From Bryobacterales bacterium (GTDB lineage: Bacteria; Acidobacteriota; Terriglobia; Bryobacterales; Bryobacteraceae), in the NCBI GenBank assembly GCA_003167495.1, contig PMSX01000391.1:1-36038 (forward strand): a DNA stretch of 36,038 nucleotides, in the 5' to 3' direction. This document shows positions 8,116-15,779 of this stretch, one piece after another. The stretch's first letter is position 1. The number at the start of each line of letters is the position of its first letter. The notes beneath the pieces were generated by a model. That model had not been told where the DNA came from and made no database searches. It worked only from the letters and a program-made list of their open reading frames with translations. A program made the translations under genes and the position numbers.

Positions 8116-9294
8116 TTGCCCGCCATACTTGGAACTCCACGAGAAACGTTCCCCGGCGAACGCCGCGTAGCCATAGCTCCCCGCCATGCTGAGGCGCTGC
8201 GAAAATCAGGGATAGAGGTTCTTGTCGAACATAACGCTGGAACGGCCTCCGGTTACGCCGACGAAGCGTATGTTGCCCGCGGCGCACAAATGGTGGACCG
8301 GCAAACGCTCTTTGCAAGCGCCACGCTGATAGCCCAAGTGCGCTCGCTAGGCGCGAATCCAGAAGCCGGGCGCGCCGATCTAAGTTTGCTGCGCTCTGGC
8401 CAAGCAGTGGTCGGCTTTGGCGAGCCGCTCACATCCGGCAAGGAAGACTTGGACTTGGCGGCCACAGGCGTTTCTTTTTTCGCTATGGAACTGATGCCGC
8501 GCATCACGCGTGCGCAGAGCATGGACGCGCTTTCTTCCATGGCCACGATTTCCGGCTATCGCGCCGTCCTTCTGGCTGCATCGGAACTGCCCAAAATGTT
8601 CCCCATGTTGATGACCGCCGCCGGTACAGTTGCGCCAGCCAAGGTTTTTGTGCTGGGTGCAGGCGTTGCCGGCTTGCAGGCCATCGCCACCGCAAGGCGT
8701 TTGGGCGCAGTGGTTTCCGCCTATGATGTCCGGCCTGTTGTGAAAGAGCAAGTGGAAAGCGTGGGCGGCAAGTTCATCATCCTCGATGTGGATTCCAAGA
8801 CATCGGAAGACAAAGGAGGATATGCCAAAGCGATGGACGAAGCCTTTTACCGGCGCCAGCGTGAACTGCTCACCGAAGTGATTCGTGAGCAGGACGTGTT
8901 GATCACCACGGCCGCGGTGCCCGGCCGCAAGGCGCCCATTCTGGTAACGCGTGATATGGTTTTGGCGATGCAGCCCGGCTCGGTGATTGTCGATATTGCC
9001 GCCGAGCGCGGTGGGAATTGCGAAGTGACCAAACCCGGAGAAACTGTGATCGAGCAGGGAGTTTTGGTGCTCGGTCCGTTGAACGTGCCGTCGCTGGTTC
9101 CTTTTCACGCCAGCCAGATGTATGGCTCGAACATCACATCGTTCGTCAAGTTGCTGTTCAAAGATGGCGCGCTGAACATCAACCAGGGAGACGAAATCAT
9201 TCGCGAAACGCTGGTCACGCACGAAGGTAAGATCGTTCAACCGCGGGTTCTCGAAGCAGTCCAGAGTCAATTAGGCACCTCAGCCGGAAGGTAA
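8116..9294 (+). CDS. pntAA: NAD(P) transhydrogenase, alpha subunit part 1
   Basis: Soluble NAD(H)-binding domain (dI) of the membrane transhydrogenase, which couples hydride transfer from NADH to NADP+ to inward proton movement. The 392-aa protein begins with the AlaDH/PNT N-domain (GTPRETFPGERRVAIAP). It has the mobile-loop region RAQSMDALSSMATISGYRAV and a dinucleotide-binding motif GAGVAGLQAIATARRLGAVV followed by SAYDVR. It ends before any membrane segment, as expected for the three-polypeptide (split alpha) form of the enzyme known from Rhodospirillum. The start is TTG, supported by a good ribosome site. It leads the pntAA-pntAB-pntB operon, with a 7-bp gap to pntAB. Confidence 0.95.
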   Translation: MPAILGTPRETFPGERRVAIAPRHAEALRKSGIEVLVEHNAGTASGYADEAYVARGAQMVDRQTLFASATLIAQVRSLGANPEAGRADLSLLRSGQAVVGFGEPLTSGKEDLDLAATGVSFFAMELMPRITRAQSMDALSSMATISGYRAVLLAASELPKMFPMLMTAAGTVAPAKVFVLGAGVAGLQAIATARRLGAVVSAYDVRPVVKEQVESVGGKFIILDVDSKTSEDKGGYAKAMDEAFYRRQRELLTEVIREQDVLITTAAVPGRKAPILVTRDMVLAMQPGSVIVDIAAERGGNCEVTKPGETVIEQGVLVLGPLNVPSLVPFHASQMYGSNITSFVKLLFKDGALNINQGDEIIRETLVTHEGKIVQPRVLEAVQSQLGTSAGR

Positions 9295-9301
9295 GAACAT
9301 C

Positions 9302-9598
9302 ATGAATAAATACGAAGTTGCGATTTGGGTTTTCATGCTCGCGGCATTTCTGGGATTCGAATTGATTCGCCGCGTTTCACCGCTGCTGCACACGCCGCTG
9401 ATGTCGCTGACCAATGCGATTTCGGCCATCGCGGTGGTGGGCGCCATTCTGATCACGGGCGCCAAGGATGCGTCTTTGTTTACGCGAATACTGGGTTTTA
9501 TTGCGGTGGTGGCATCGACCACGAACGTTGTCAGTGGTTATCTCATTACCGACCGGATGCTCAAGATGTTCAAAAAACGCACGCCGGAGAAGCACTAA
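9302..9598 (+). CDS. pntAB: NAD(P) transhydrogenase, alpha subunit part 2
   Basis: Small membrane protein of 98 aa forming the first part of the proton channel (dII). Hydrophobic segments are visible near residues 6-20, 40-57 and 62-85 (VAIWVFMLAAFLGFE, AISAIAVVGAILITGA, ILGFIAVVASTTNVVSGYLI). The segment SPLLHTPLMSLTNAISAI is conserved in the PNTB_4TM family. The length is normal for the split form. Its TAA stop (9596-9598) is directly followed by the ATG of pntB at 9599, so the two are tightly coupled. Confidence 0.95.
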   Translation: MNKYEVAIWVFMLAAFLGFELIRRVSPLLHTPLMSLTNAISAIAVVGAILITGAKDASLFTRILGFIAVVASTTNVVSGYLITDRMLKMFKKRTPEKH

Positions 9599-10987
9599 AT
9601 GGACGCCCTTTTCCCAGCCTTTTACATACTGGCTGCTGCCGGCTTCATTCTCGCCATTAAGTGGATGAATTCGCCCGCTACGGCGCGCCGCGGCGTCATT
9701 GTCGGCGAAATCGGCATGTTGCTGGCGGTGGTCGGGACGCTTCTGCGCTTTGAAGTCGTCAACTATGAATGGATTTTTATCGCGTTTTTTGTGGGTTCCG
9801 CCATTGGCGTGCCCATTGCTTACATGATGCCGATGACCGCCGTACCGCAGCGGACCGCGGTTTCGCACGCTTGCGGCGCGCTGGCCTCGGCGTTGATCGG
9901 CACCGCTGAATATTATCGCCACACGCCCAGCGGTTTTGTCATGGGCGCGCTGGTTCTGGAAACGCTGCTCGGCTTCCTCACCTGTACTGCAAGCTTGATG
10001 GCGTTCGGCAAGCTGCAAGAGATTCTGCCTACGCGGCCCATTACGTATAAGGGCCAGAATTTCGTGAATCTGGGCATATTGGGGCTGGCAGTGATCATAG
10101 GTATCGCTCTCATCATTTCGCCGGAGCGCACCTGGCTGTATCCGATTTTTGCCGTGCTCTCACTCGTCTTCGGTGTTCTCTTGATTGTGCCCATTGGTGG
10201 CGCGGATATGCCAACGGTGATTGCGTTGCTCAACTCGTACGCTGGACTTTCCGCCAGTGCGATGGGCTTCGCGCTTGATAACAAGCTGCTGATCGTGGCG
10301 GGTGCGTTGGACGGTTCTTCCGGCTTTATTCTTTCCGTCATCATGTGCCGGGCGATGAACCGATCGTTCACCAATGTGTTATTCGGCGCCTTTGGAACGA
10401 TCCAAACGAGCGCTGCGAAAACGACGGAGAAGCCCGTGCGCTCAGCGTCTCCGGAAGAAGCGGCTGAAATACTAGACGCGGCGCGGAGCGTGGTGATCAT
10501 CCCCGGTTACGGTATGGCCGTTGCGCAAGCGCAACACAAGTTGCGTGAAATGCACGACATCCTCACTAAACGCGGCGTTGAGGTGCGCTTCGCGATTCAT
10601 CCAGTAGCGGGCCGTATGCCCGGACATATGAACGTGCTGCTGGCCGAGGCCGACATTCCATACGACAAGCTAGTGGAAATGGATGAAATCAATTCCGATT
10701 TCGCGCGCACGGATGTCGCCTTGGTTATTGGAGCCAACGACGTAGTGAACCCGGCGGCGACGAATGATAAGACCAGCCCGATTGCGGGCATGCCCATTCT
10801 GAAAGCGTATGAAGCGCATACGGTGATGGTGATCAAGCGCAGTATGAGCCCGGGCTTTGCCGGCATCGACAACGAGCTGTATTATATGGACAAAACGCTG
10901 ATGCTTTTTGGCGATGCGAAATCGTTTGTGGGGAGTATTGTGAAGGAATTGAACGCGGTGGGCGCGGCGGCGGCGAGTGCGGGGTAA
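9599..10987 (+). CDS. pntB: NAD(P) transhydrogenase, beta subunit
   Basis: Beta subunit of 462 aa with the remaining membrane helices and the NADP(H)-binding dIII domain. The first ~260 residues are hydrophobic and include the conserved membrane segment GGADMPTVIALLNSYAGLS. The C-terminal domain has the dinucleotide motif GYGMAVAQAQHKLREM, then GRMPGHMNVLLAEADI, VALVIGANDVVNPAA and the lid-like GIDNELYYMDKT. The protein is full length. Its last 102 bases occur a second time 816 bp downstream (11702-11802), so the end of this gene marks the border of a later insertion or duplication. Confidence 0.96.
   Translation: MDALFPAFYILAAAGFILAIKWMNSPATARRGVIVGEIGMLLAVVGTLLRFEVVNYEWIFIAFFVGSAIGVPIAYMMPMTAVPQRTAVSHACGALASALIGTAEYYRHTPSGFVMGALVLETLLGFLTCTASLMAFGKLQEILPTRPITYKGQNFVNLGILGLAVIIGIALIISPERTWLYPIFAVLSLVFGVLLIVPIGGADMPTVIALLNSYAGLSASAMGFALDNKLLIVAGALDGSSGFILSVIMCRAMNRSFTNVLFGAFGTIQTSAAKTTEKPVRSASPEEAAEILDAARSVVIIPGYGMAVAQAQHKLREMHDILTKRGVEVRFAIHPVAGRMPGHMNVLLAEADIPYDKLVEMDEINSDFARTDVALVIGANDVVNPAATNDKTSPIAGMPILKAYEAHTVMVIKRSMSPGFAGIDNELYYMDKTLMLFGDAKSFVGSIVKELNAVGAAAASAG
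10886..10987 (+). repeat. Direct repeat copy 1: 3' end of pntB
   Basis: The last 102 bases of intact pntB, including the stop codon, match 11702-11802 with only three substitutions and one missing base. The two copies flank a 714-bp segment holding the vapB/vapC-like genes. This copy lies in the intact gene. Confidence 0.9.
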
Positions 10988-11023
10988 TAACAACTTCCGT
11001 GGATCCTCGCGGTAACGCTGACT

Positions 11024-11438
11024 CTAGGGCTGGATTACGTCAAGACCAACTAATTTAGCGGCCTGCTGGAGCTTACCATCTACAGTGGCGATCGGGAGGT
11101 TCTTTTCTTGTCCAAGACGGAGGTAGCTTGCGTCGTAAATCGCGAGATTGTGTACCAGCGCCAGGGCTAGAAGAGTCTCATCCAAAGAAACCTCAACGGT
11201 GTGAATGGGGAGCGACTGTAATTCTAGCCACAGTAAGACCGCCGTTTCGTACGCCAGTCGGCCTCGGCTGACGCCTTTCCCTAAACCGTTTCAGCATTTC
11301 GTAAGGCCATATTGCGGGCGCCCAACCTACTCCGTCTTAGTTTTGGAGACTCTTCAGGACAGATTCTGTTTGTTCCGTCGATTCGTCCTTAAAGCACCAG
11401 CACAGCGCGAATGATGCGTCAAGGATGAGATCACTCAC
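11024..11438 (-). pseudogene. Broken VapC-type PIN-domain toxin
   Basis: Remnant of a PIN-domain ribonuclease toxin. Starting at GTG 11438, overlapping the antitoxin stop by 8 bp, it reads VSDLILDASFALCWCFKDE, the typical PIN start with its first acidic residue. Codon 34 is TAA (11337-11339). Reading on in the same frame gives IWPYEML. The rest of the protein (GKGVSRGRLAYETAVLLW, then NLAIYDASYLRLGQEKNLP and IATVDGKL) continues in another frame, reached if one A is removed from the AAA at 11289-11291. The C-terminal YDASYL and TVDG acidic motifs are intact, and the frame ends at TAG 11024-11026. One nonsense codon plus one frameshift make this non-functional unless they are sequencing errors. 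Confidence 0.82.
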
Positions 11439-11670
11439 GTCCCTCTTCAATTAGGTCCTTGATGGGAATGCCACCAAGAGTTATACCCTCGCGAAGCTCG
11501 CGGATTCGTTGTCCAGCGAGTTGGGACCGCGTAATTTCGGGATGGACGGACGGGCGGACACGTTCCTGTATCACTTGCTCAATATAAGCCTCAAGTGAGA
11601 GGCCGCTTTCCCTTGCCTGTACGAGGAGATCGGCCTGCACGTCCGGCGTTAGCTCGAGATTTACTGTCAT
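11431..11670 (-). CDS. VapB-type antitoxin (ribbon-helix-helix-like)
   Basis: Protein of 79 aa whose start (TVNLELTPDVQADLLVQARE) and following SGLSLEAYIEQVIQE resemble the short strand-helix-helix DNA-binding antitoxins paired with PIN toxins. The C-terminal part (LREGITLGGIPIKDLIEEGRE) would be the toxin-binding tail. The stop overlaps the start of the PIN toxin remnant by 8 bp, the classic antitoxin-first order. The frame is intact although the toxin is broken, which is the expected order of decay because loss of the toxin relieves the need for the antitoxin. The pair sits between two copies of the pntB end and is on the opposite strand to pntB. Confidence 0.72.
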   Translation of the reverse strand: MTVNLELTPDVQADLLVQARESGLSLEAYIEQVIQERVRPSVHPEITRSQLAGQRIRELREGITLGGIPIKDLIEEGRE

Positions 11671-11701
11671 AAAGCGACAAGTCCATTATCGCAGTTATCA
11701 C

Positions 11702-11802
11702 ATGGACAAAACGCTGATGCTCTTTGGCGAGCGAAATCGTTTGTGGGGAGTATTGTGAAGGAATTGAACTCGGTGGGCGCGGCGGCGGCAAGTGCGGGGT
11801 AA
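11702..11802 (+). repeat. Direct repeat copy 2: duplicated pntB 3' end fragment
   Basis: This 101-base stretch matches 10886-10987. Differences are one T-to-C change, one lost T (which breaks the frame), one G-to-T and one G-to-A change. It has no start and cannot encode a working product, so it is a gene fragment left by duplication. Confidence 0.9.
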
Positions 11803-11810
11803 GATTGGTT

Positions 11811-11827
11811 CTGTGCGCATCGCACAG
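11811..11827. terminator. Hairpin just after the second pntB end
   Basis: Perfect 7-bp arms CTGTGCG (11811-11817) and CGCACAG (11821-11827) enclose CAT. It lies 8 bases after the stop of the duplicated pntB fragment and no comparable hairpin follows the intact gene, so it may be the original pnt terminator displaced by the insertion. An operator for the following antitoxin gene is the alternative. Confidence 0.35.
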
Positions 11828-11872
11828 CCCCCGAGTGCAGCTAGAATGGCAGTGAGGAGACTCGTGTCGACA

Positions 11873-12103
11873 ATGGATTGGTCGAATTGCCCGCTTGTTG
11901 AAACGAAGCCGGGTGTCCAACGGGGTCGCCCCGTAGTGCGTGGCACGCGGGTCACGGTTGACGATAGCATCATTGGGAACTGGGAAGCCGGTCTTGAGCC
12001 CCTAGCTATTGCCGAACTCTTCCCCGCGGTTACCGTAAGGCAGATCGAGGAAATTCTATCCTACGCGGCAGAGCAGCAGGCGCATGTCTCGCGTCCTGCT
12101 TGA
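11873..12103 (+). CDS. DUF433-type antitoxin
   Basis: Protein of 76 aa with the hallmarks of DUF433: MDWSNCPLVETKPGVQRG, then RPVVRGTRVTVDDSI and a C-terminal helix-turn-helix-like part (LAIAELFPAVTVRQIEEIL SYA). DUF433 proteins are predicted antitoxins usually encoded just before a DUF5615 PIN-like toxin, and that is the arrangement here, with a 20-bp overlap. I use the ATG at 11873 because family members start with MDWS. A GTG at 11864 has better spacing to GAGGAG (11854-11859), so the protein may be three residues longer. Confidence 0.8.
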   Translation: MDWSNCPLVETKPGVQRGRPVVRGTRVTVDDSIIGNWEAGLEPLAIAELFPAVTVRQIEEILSYAAEQQAHVSRPA

Positions 12104-12431
12104 TCACAACGTTCCTGCCCCATTGCGACGTTATCTGAGCAACCATGCGGTGACAACCGCAAGCGAGGAAACTTGGGGCCAAATCTCGAATGGTGAGTTG
12201 ATTTCCCGTGCCGAGGCCGCTGGCTATCAGGTTCTCGTCACCTGTGACCAAAACGTTCAGTACCAGCAGAATTTGGAGAAGCGCGTGATCTCCATGGTGG
12301 TTCTCGGGTCAAACATTTGGCCCGCGGTCCAGCGCCGGATAGCTCTGATTGCTCATGCGGTCGACACAGCCTGTAAGAATTCGTACGAGGTCATAGAAAT
12401 TGCGCCACTTACACGCCGGCGCCAAATGTAG
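12084..12431 (+). CDS. DUF5615 PIN-like toxin
   Basis: Protein of 115 aa of the DUF5615 (Mut7-C-like) PIN fold. The acidic start motif VLLDHNVPAPLRRYL, the central ISNGELISRAEAAGYQVLVT and the CDQN motif match the predicted metal-binding acidic sites of this family. The family is predicted to act as an RNase toxin of a type II TA pair with DUF433; this is prediction from family and gene order. Unlike the neighbouring PIN remnant it has no internal stop. The C-terminus (APLTRRRQM) is short and basic. Confidence 0.8.
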   Translation: MSRVLLDHNVPAPLRRYLSNHAVTTASEETWGQISNGELISRAEAAGYQVLVTCDQNVQYQQNLEKRVISMVVLGSNIWPAVQRRIALIAHAVDTACKNSYEVIEIAPLTRRRQM

Positions 12432-12459
12432 CGGGATGTGTCCTTGCATACCAATCCGG

Positions 12460-13176
12460 CTACCGCTTCGTCGTCGTCGAAGTCGATCGTTTGGCTGTGC
12501 TAGCGGGCCGGTGAACCACGGGCGGCGGCGGATCGATCACGGTGGCCTTCTTGATGTAATCGAGAAGCGGAAACGACTTTTGCAAATACGCGTTGCCGTT
12601 TTGGGCGAGCGCTTCTTGGTCCGGGCCAGAACCGCCCTCCGATACGCTGTCGCCGTAGCCCATGTAGAGGTTGTTCACAACATCCATGCCGGAAATCACC
12701 TCCCCAAAAGGAGTAAAGTTCTTAGAGTCGAGTGCTTCGGCGTTGTCGCTCACGTTGATGAATACGTGCGTGGTACGCGAATCCGGATCGCTGGTTTGCG
12801 CGAAAGTCACTGTGCCGGCTTTGTTGGGTTGCTTGTTGGGTGGATCGTGTTTGATCGGTGCGGCGTTCCAGTGTGCTGTCACTTTTGGATCCCCATTCAT
12901 GCCGAACTGTACGATAAAGCCCTTGATGGCACGAAAGAAGGCGTTGTTGTCGTAGTAGCCCTTGGTCACGAGCTCGTAAAAATGATCGGCGCCCAAAGGC
13001 GACCAGTCGTGATGGACTTGGATAAGGATGTCGCCTTTGGTTGTTTCGAATTTCACTTTGTATTCAGCCGGTATGGGCGGCGGCTTGGGCGCCGCCTTTT
13101 TGGTGGCGGGAACAGTGGCTGCAGCATAGGCCAAAGCGCACGCGGCGGCGAGTGTCAGAATTTGTTTTCGCTTCAT
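12460..13176 (-). CDS. Exported cyclophilin-type peptidyl-prolyl isomerase
   Basis: Periplasmic proline isomerase of 238 aa. The ATG at 13176 was chosen because it overlaps the polA stop as ATGA and has GGAGAG just upstream. The protein starts with a signal peptide (MKRKQILTLAAACALAYAAA) and then a proline-rich linker. The cyclophilin domain begins at YKVKFETTKGDILIQV and contains FFRAIKGFIVQFG, in which the catalytic Arg and the active-site Gln are present, then HVFINVSDN and FTPFGEVISGMDVV. The tail is rich in Ser, Thr, Arg and Lys (STAKRSTSTTTKR). It is the second gene of a polA-ppi unit; it probably assists folding of exported proteins. Confidence 0.9.
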   Translation of the reverse strand: MKRKQILTLAAACALAYAAATVPATKKAAPKPPPIPAEYKVKFETTKGDILIQVHHDWSPLGADHFYELVTKGYYDNNAFFRAIKGFIVQFGMNGDPKVTAHWNAAPIKHDPPNKQPNKAGTVTFAQTSDPDSRTTHVFINVSDNAEALDSKNFTPFGEVISGMDVVNNLYMGYGDSVSEGGSGPDQEALAQNGNAYLQKSFPLLDYIKKATVIDPPPPVVHRPASTAKRSTSTTTKR

Positions 13177-15752
13177 TTTGCGTCTCTCCAATTTAACCCG
13201 GTGCCGGTGTCAACCTTCAGCGGCACATTGATCGGATATACCGATTCCATTTCCTTCTTTACCAAATCTCGTAGATCGTCACGTTCGGCGGGTGGTGCTT
13301 CGAACACCAATTCGTCGTGAACTTGCAGCAGCAGGCGCGATTGCATTTTTTGTTCAGCAAGAATGCGCACAATGCGGATCATGGCAATTTTGATGAGATC
13401 GGCCGCGGAGCCTTGCAGCGGCGTATTGACAGCCGTGCGCTCGGCGAAAGAGCGGGCCGACGGGTTGCGCGAATGCATGTCCGGGATAGCGCGCCGTCTT
13501 CCGTGAAGAGTCTTAGCCAGTCCGGAGGCGCGCACCTCGGCAATGGTGTTGTCGATAAACTCACGCACGCCGGCGTAGCGCTCGAAGTAGCGGGCAATAT
13601 ACATTTCCGCTTCTTTGCGAGTGATGCCCAATTGTTGAGCTAAGCCGAAAGGCGTTTGCCCGTACACAATGCCGAAGTTCACAGCCTTCGCGGAACGGCG
13701 CATTTCCGGCGTGACCATCAGCGGATTGACTTTGAAAACTTCGGCAGCCGTGCGGGTGTGGATGTCTTCATCGCGCGAAAACGAATCCACCAGCACCGCA
13801 TCGCCCGACATGTGCGCGAGCAGGCGAAGTTCGATTTGCGAATAGTCGGCCACCACTAGTGCCCAACCGGGTTCCGGGATGAACGCGGCGCGAATTTCGC
13901 GGCCTTCTTCGGTACGGATTGGGATGTTTTGCAGATTCGGGTTTGACGAAGAGAGCCGGCCGGTGGCAGCGCCTGCTTGATTAAATGTCGTATGAACGCG
14001 TTTAGTTTCCGGCCGTATGAGGAGTGGGAGGGCGTCGATATAGGTGCCTTTGAGCTTCGTCAATTGGCGGTAGTCGAGAACCTGTTGCGCCACCGGATAC
14101 GCCGCGGCAAGGCCTTCCAAAATATCGGCCGCCGTAGAAACAATTTTGCCTTTGCCATATTTGACAGGCGACGGCAGATTCATTTCTTCAAACAGCACTT
14201 TGCCAAGTTGCTGCGGCGAGTTGACGTTGAAGGGATGACCGGCCGAATCGTAGATTTTTTGGGCGATAGCATCAATCTGTTGGGACAACCGCACGGAGAG
14301 TTTAGCCAGCACCGCCGTGTCGACGCGAATGCCCGTCATCTCCATTCGCGCCAGAACGGGCGCGAGAGGCAAATCGATATCGCGATAGACAGAACGCAAT
14401 TCTTGCGCATCAATTTGTGGCCGCAACAGTTCGGCAAGGGCGAGAGTTGCTTCGGCTTGCTGCTCGGCGGCGGCATTGAGCTTGCGGTCGAGAAAACGCT
14501 CGGCGAGCGACTCGGGCGACACTCCGCCTGGATCGGCATTGAGCAAAAACGTGTAGAGCATCACATCTTCACTGACATTTTGCGGCTGAATTCCGAGGCG
14601 CTGAAGATCGATGAGGAAGGCTTTTGCATCATGTACCACTTTGGGCACGGTGGGCGATTCAAGCACAGCCCGAACAGCCTGGAGCGAGGCGAGAGGTACG
14701 GCGCGGCCGACACCTGTTTTGTAGGAAAGCCCGATGAAGAAATTTGTGAGATCGAGCGCGACGGCTAACGGAGCGTGATTCGGACGCGCGGTGAGCCATT
14801 TTTCCAGCGCAGCAGCGTCATCGAGAATCGAGTAATCGCGCGTGGCGCTATCGTCTTCGGGAGGAAGATCTTTCAGCAGACTGAAGAATTCAAGCTCTTT
14901 GTACAGCGGCTTGAGAGCCGTGGTATCGGGGGCTTGAAAGCGAAGCGCCGCGAGATTCCATTCCACAGGAATACTTGTTTGAATGGTGGCCAGTTGTTTG
15001 CTGAGTTCGATTTGCGCGCGATTGTTCTGCAAGCTCTCACGGTACATTTTGCGGTCCACTTCGGCGGCGCGATTGAGGGCTTCTTCCACGGAACCAAACT
15101 TGGCGATAATATCGCGCGCGCCTTTGTCACCGATACCGGGCGCGCCGGGGATGTTGTCGATGGAGTCGCCTTTGAGTGCCAGCAGGTCGGCCACCTGCGC
15201 AGGCTTGACGCCCATAAACTCTTCCACTTTTGCTTCGTCATACCATTCGTCGTCTTTCATGGGATTGAGCATGAAGACGCGTTTGTTGACGAGTTGCAGC
15301 ATATCTTTGTCGCTGGAAACGATGACGACTTCAAGTGGCTTGGCCGGTTCGCGCCAGGCGAGTGCGCCAATGACGTCGTCGGCTTCATAGCCGGGGAACT
15401 CAAGGATGGGAATCTTCATTGCTTCAATCACCCGCCGAACATACGGAATCTGTTCGCCCAGGTCGGGCGGCATTTCCGTGCGGTTGGCTTTGTATTCGGT
15501 GAATTGCGTGGAGCGAACGGTGGGTTCGGTGCTTTCAAAAATAGCGGCTATGTAATCGGGCTTCGACGTGGCCAGCAGCTTGCGCAGCATGTTGTGAAAG
15601 ATAAAAACAGCTTCGGTAGAAAGGCCAGTGGCGGTGCGCATGGGTGGCGCGCCGCTACGGGCGCGCGCGTGATACGCCCGGAAGATGAAGCCAAAGGTGT
15701 CGATCAGATATAAGCGTGGTACCGGCAACCTACCAGCATAAGCGGAGGGCAT
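13173..15752 (-). CDS. polA: DNA polymerase I with degenerate proofreading domain
   Basis: Replication and repair polymerase of 859 aa. The 5' nuclease domain is at the N-terminus (LYLIDTFGFIFRAYHA; EADDVIGAL; SSDKDMLQL; GIGDKGA). The polymerase domain has motif A DYSQIELRLLAHMSGD, motif B RRSAKAVNFGIVYGQTPFGL and motif C VHDELVFEAP with HDE at about 812-814. The middle 3'-5' exonuclease domain keeps its overall shape, but the metal ligands are altered: the first motif reads ALDLT instead of DxE, the second reads HDAKAF without the expected Asp, and the third reads AAEQQAEATL. Proofreading is therefore probably lost, as in Taq polymerase. ATG 15752 is preferred over an in-frame TTG at 15767. 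The stop overlaps the cyclophilin start. Confidence 0.95.
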   Translation of the reverse strand: MPSAYAGRLPVPRLYLIDTFGFIFRAYHARARSGAPPMRTATGLSTEAVFIFHNMLRKLLATSKPDYIAAIFESTEPTVRSTQFTEYKANRTEMPPDLGEQIPYVRRVIEAMKIPILEFPGYEADDVIGALAWREPAKPLEVVIVSSDKDMLQLVNKRVFMLNPMKDDEWYDEAKVEEFMGVKPAQVADLLALKGDSIDNIPGAPGIGDKGARDIIAKFGSVEEALNRAAEVDRKMYRESLQNNRAQIELSKQLATIQTSIPVEWNLAALRFQAPDTTALKPLYKELEFFSLLKDLPPEDDSATRDYSILDDAAALEKWLTARPNHAPLAVALDLTNFFIGLSYKTGVGRAVPLASLQAVRAVLESPTVPKVVHDAKAFLIDLQRLGIQPQNVSEDVMLYTFLLNADPGGVSPESLAERFLDRKLNAAAEQQAEATLALAELLRPQIDAQELRSVYRDIDLPLAPVLARMEMTGIRVDTAVLAKLSVRLSQQIDAIAQKIYDSAGHPFNVNSPQQLGKVLFEEMNLPSPVKYGKGKIVSTAADILEGLAAAYPVAQQVLDYRQLTKLKGTYIDALPLLIRPETKRVHTTFNQAGAATGRLSSSNPNLQNIPIRTEEGREIRAAFIPEPGWALVVADYSQIELRLLAHMSGDAVLVDSFSRDEDIHTRTAAEVFKVNPLMVTPEMRRSAKAVNFGIVYGQTPFGLAQQLGITRKEAEMYIARYFERYAGVREFIDNTIAEVRASGLAKTLHGRRRAIPDMHSRNPSARSFAERTAVNTPLQGSAADLIKIAMIRIVRILAEQKMQSRLLLQVHDELVFEAPPAERDDLRDLVKKEMESVYPINVPLKVDTGTGLNWRDAK

Positions 15753-15779
15753 TCTTGTTAGGCTCAAAGGTTCAAGCCG

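Noticed and set aside
11205..11414. Small plus-strand frame across the broken PIN gene
   Set aside because: It is opposite a recognisable PIN-domain remnant and has no features of its own.
11702..11802. Second copy of the pntB end as a small gene
   Set aside because: It has a 1-base deletion and no start codon or ribosome site, so it is a duplicated fragment.
13317..15713. Long plus-strand open frames opposite polA
   Set aside because: They are antisense shadows of a GC-rich coding region; the translations have no domain pattern, while the minus strand gives complete DNA polymerase I motifs.
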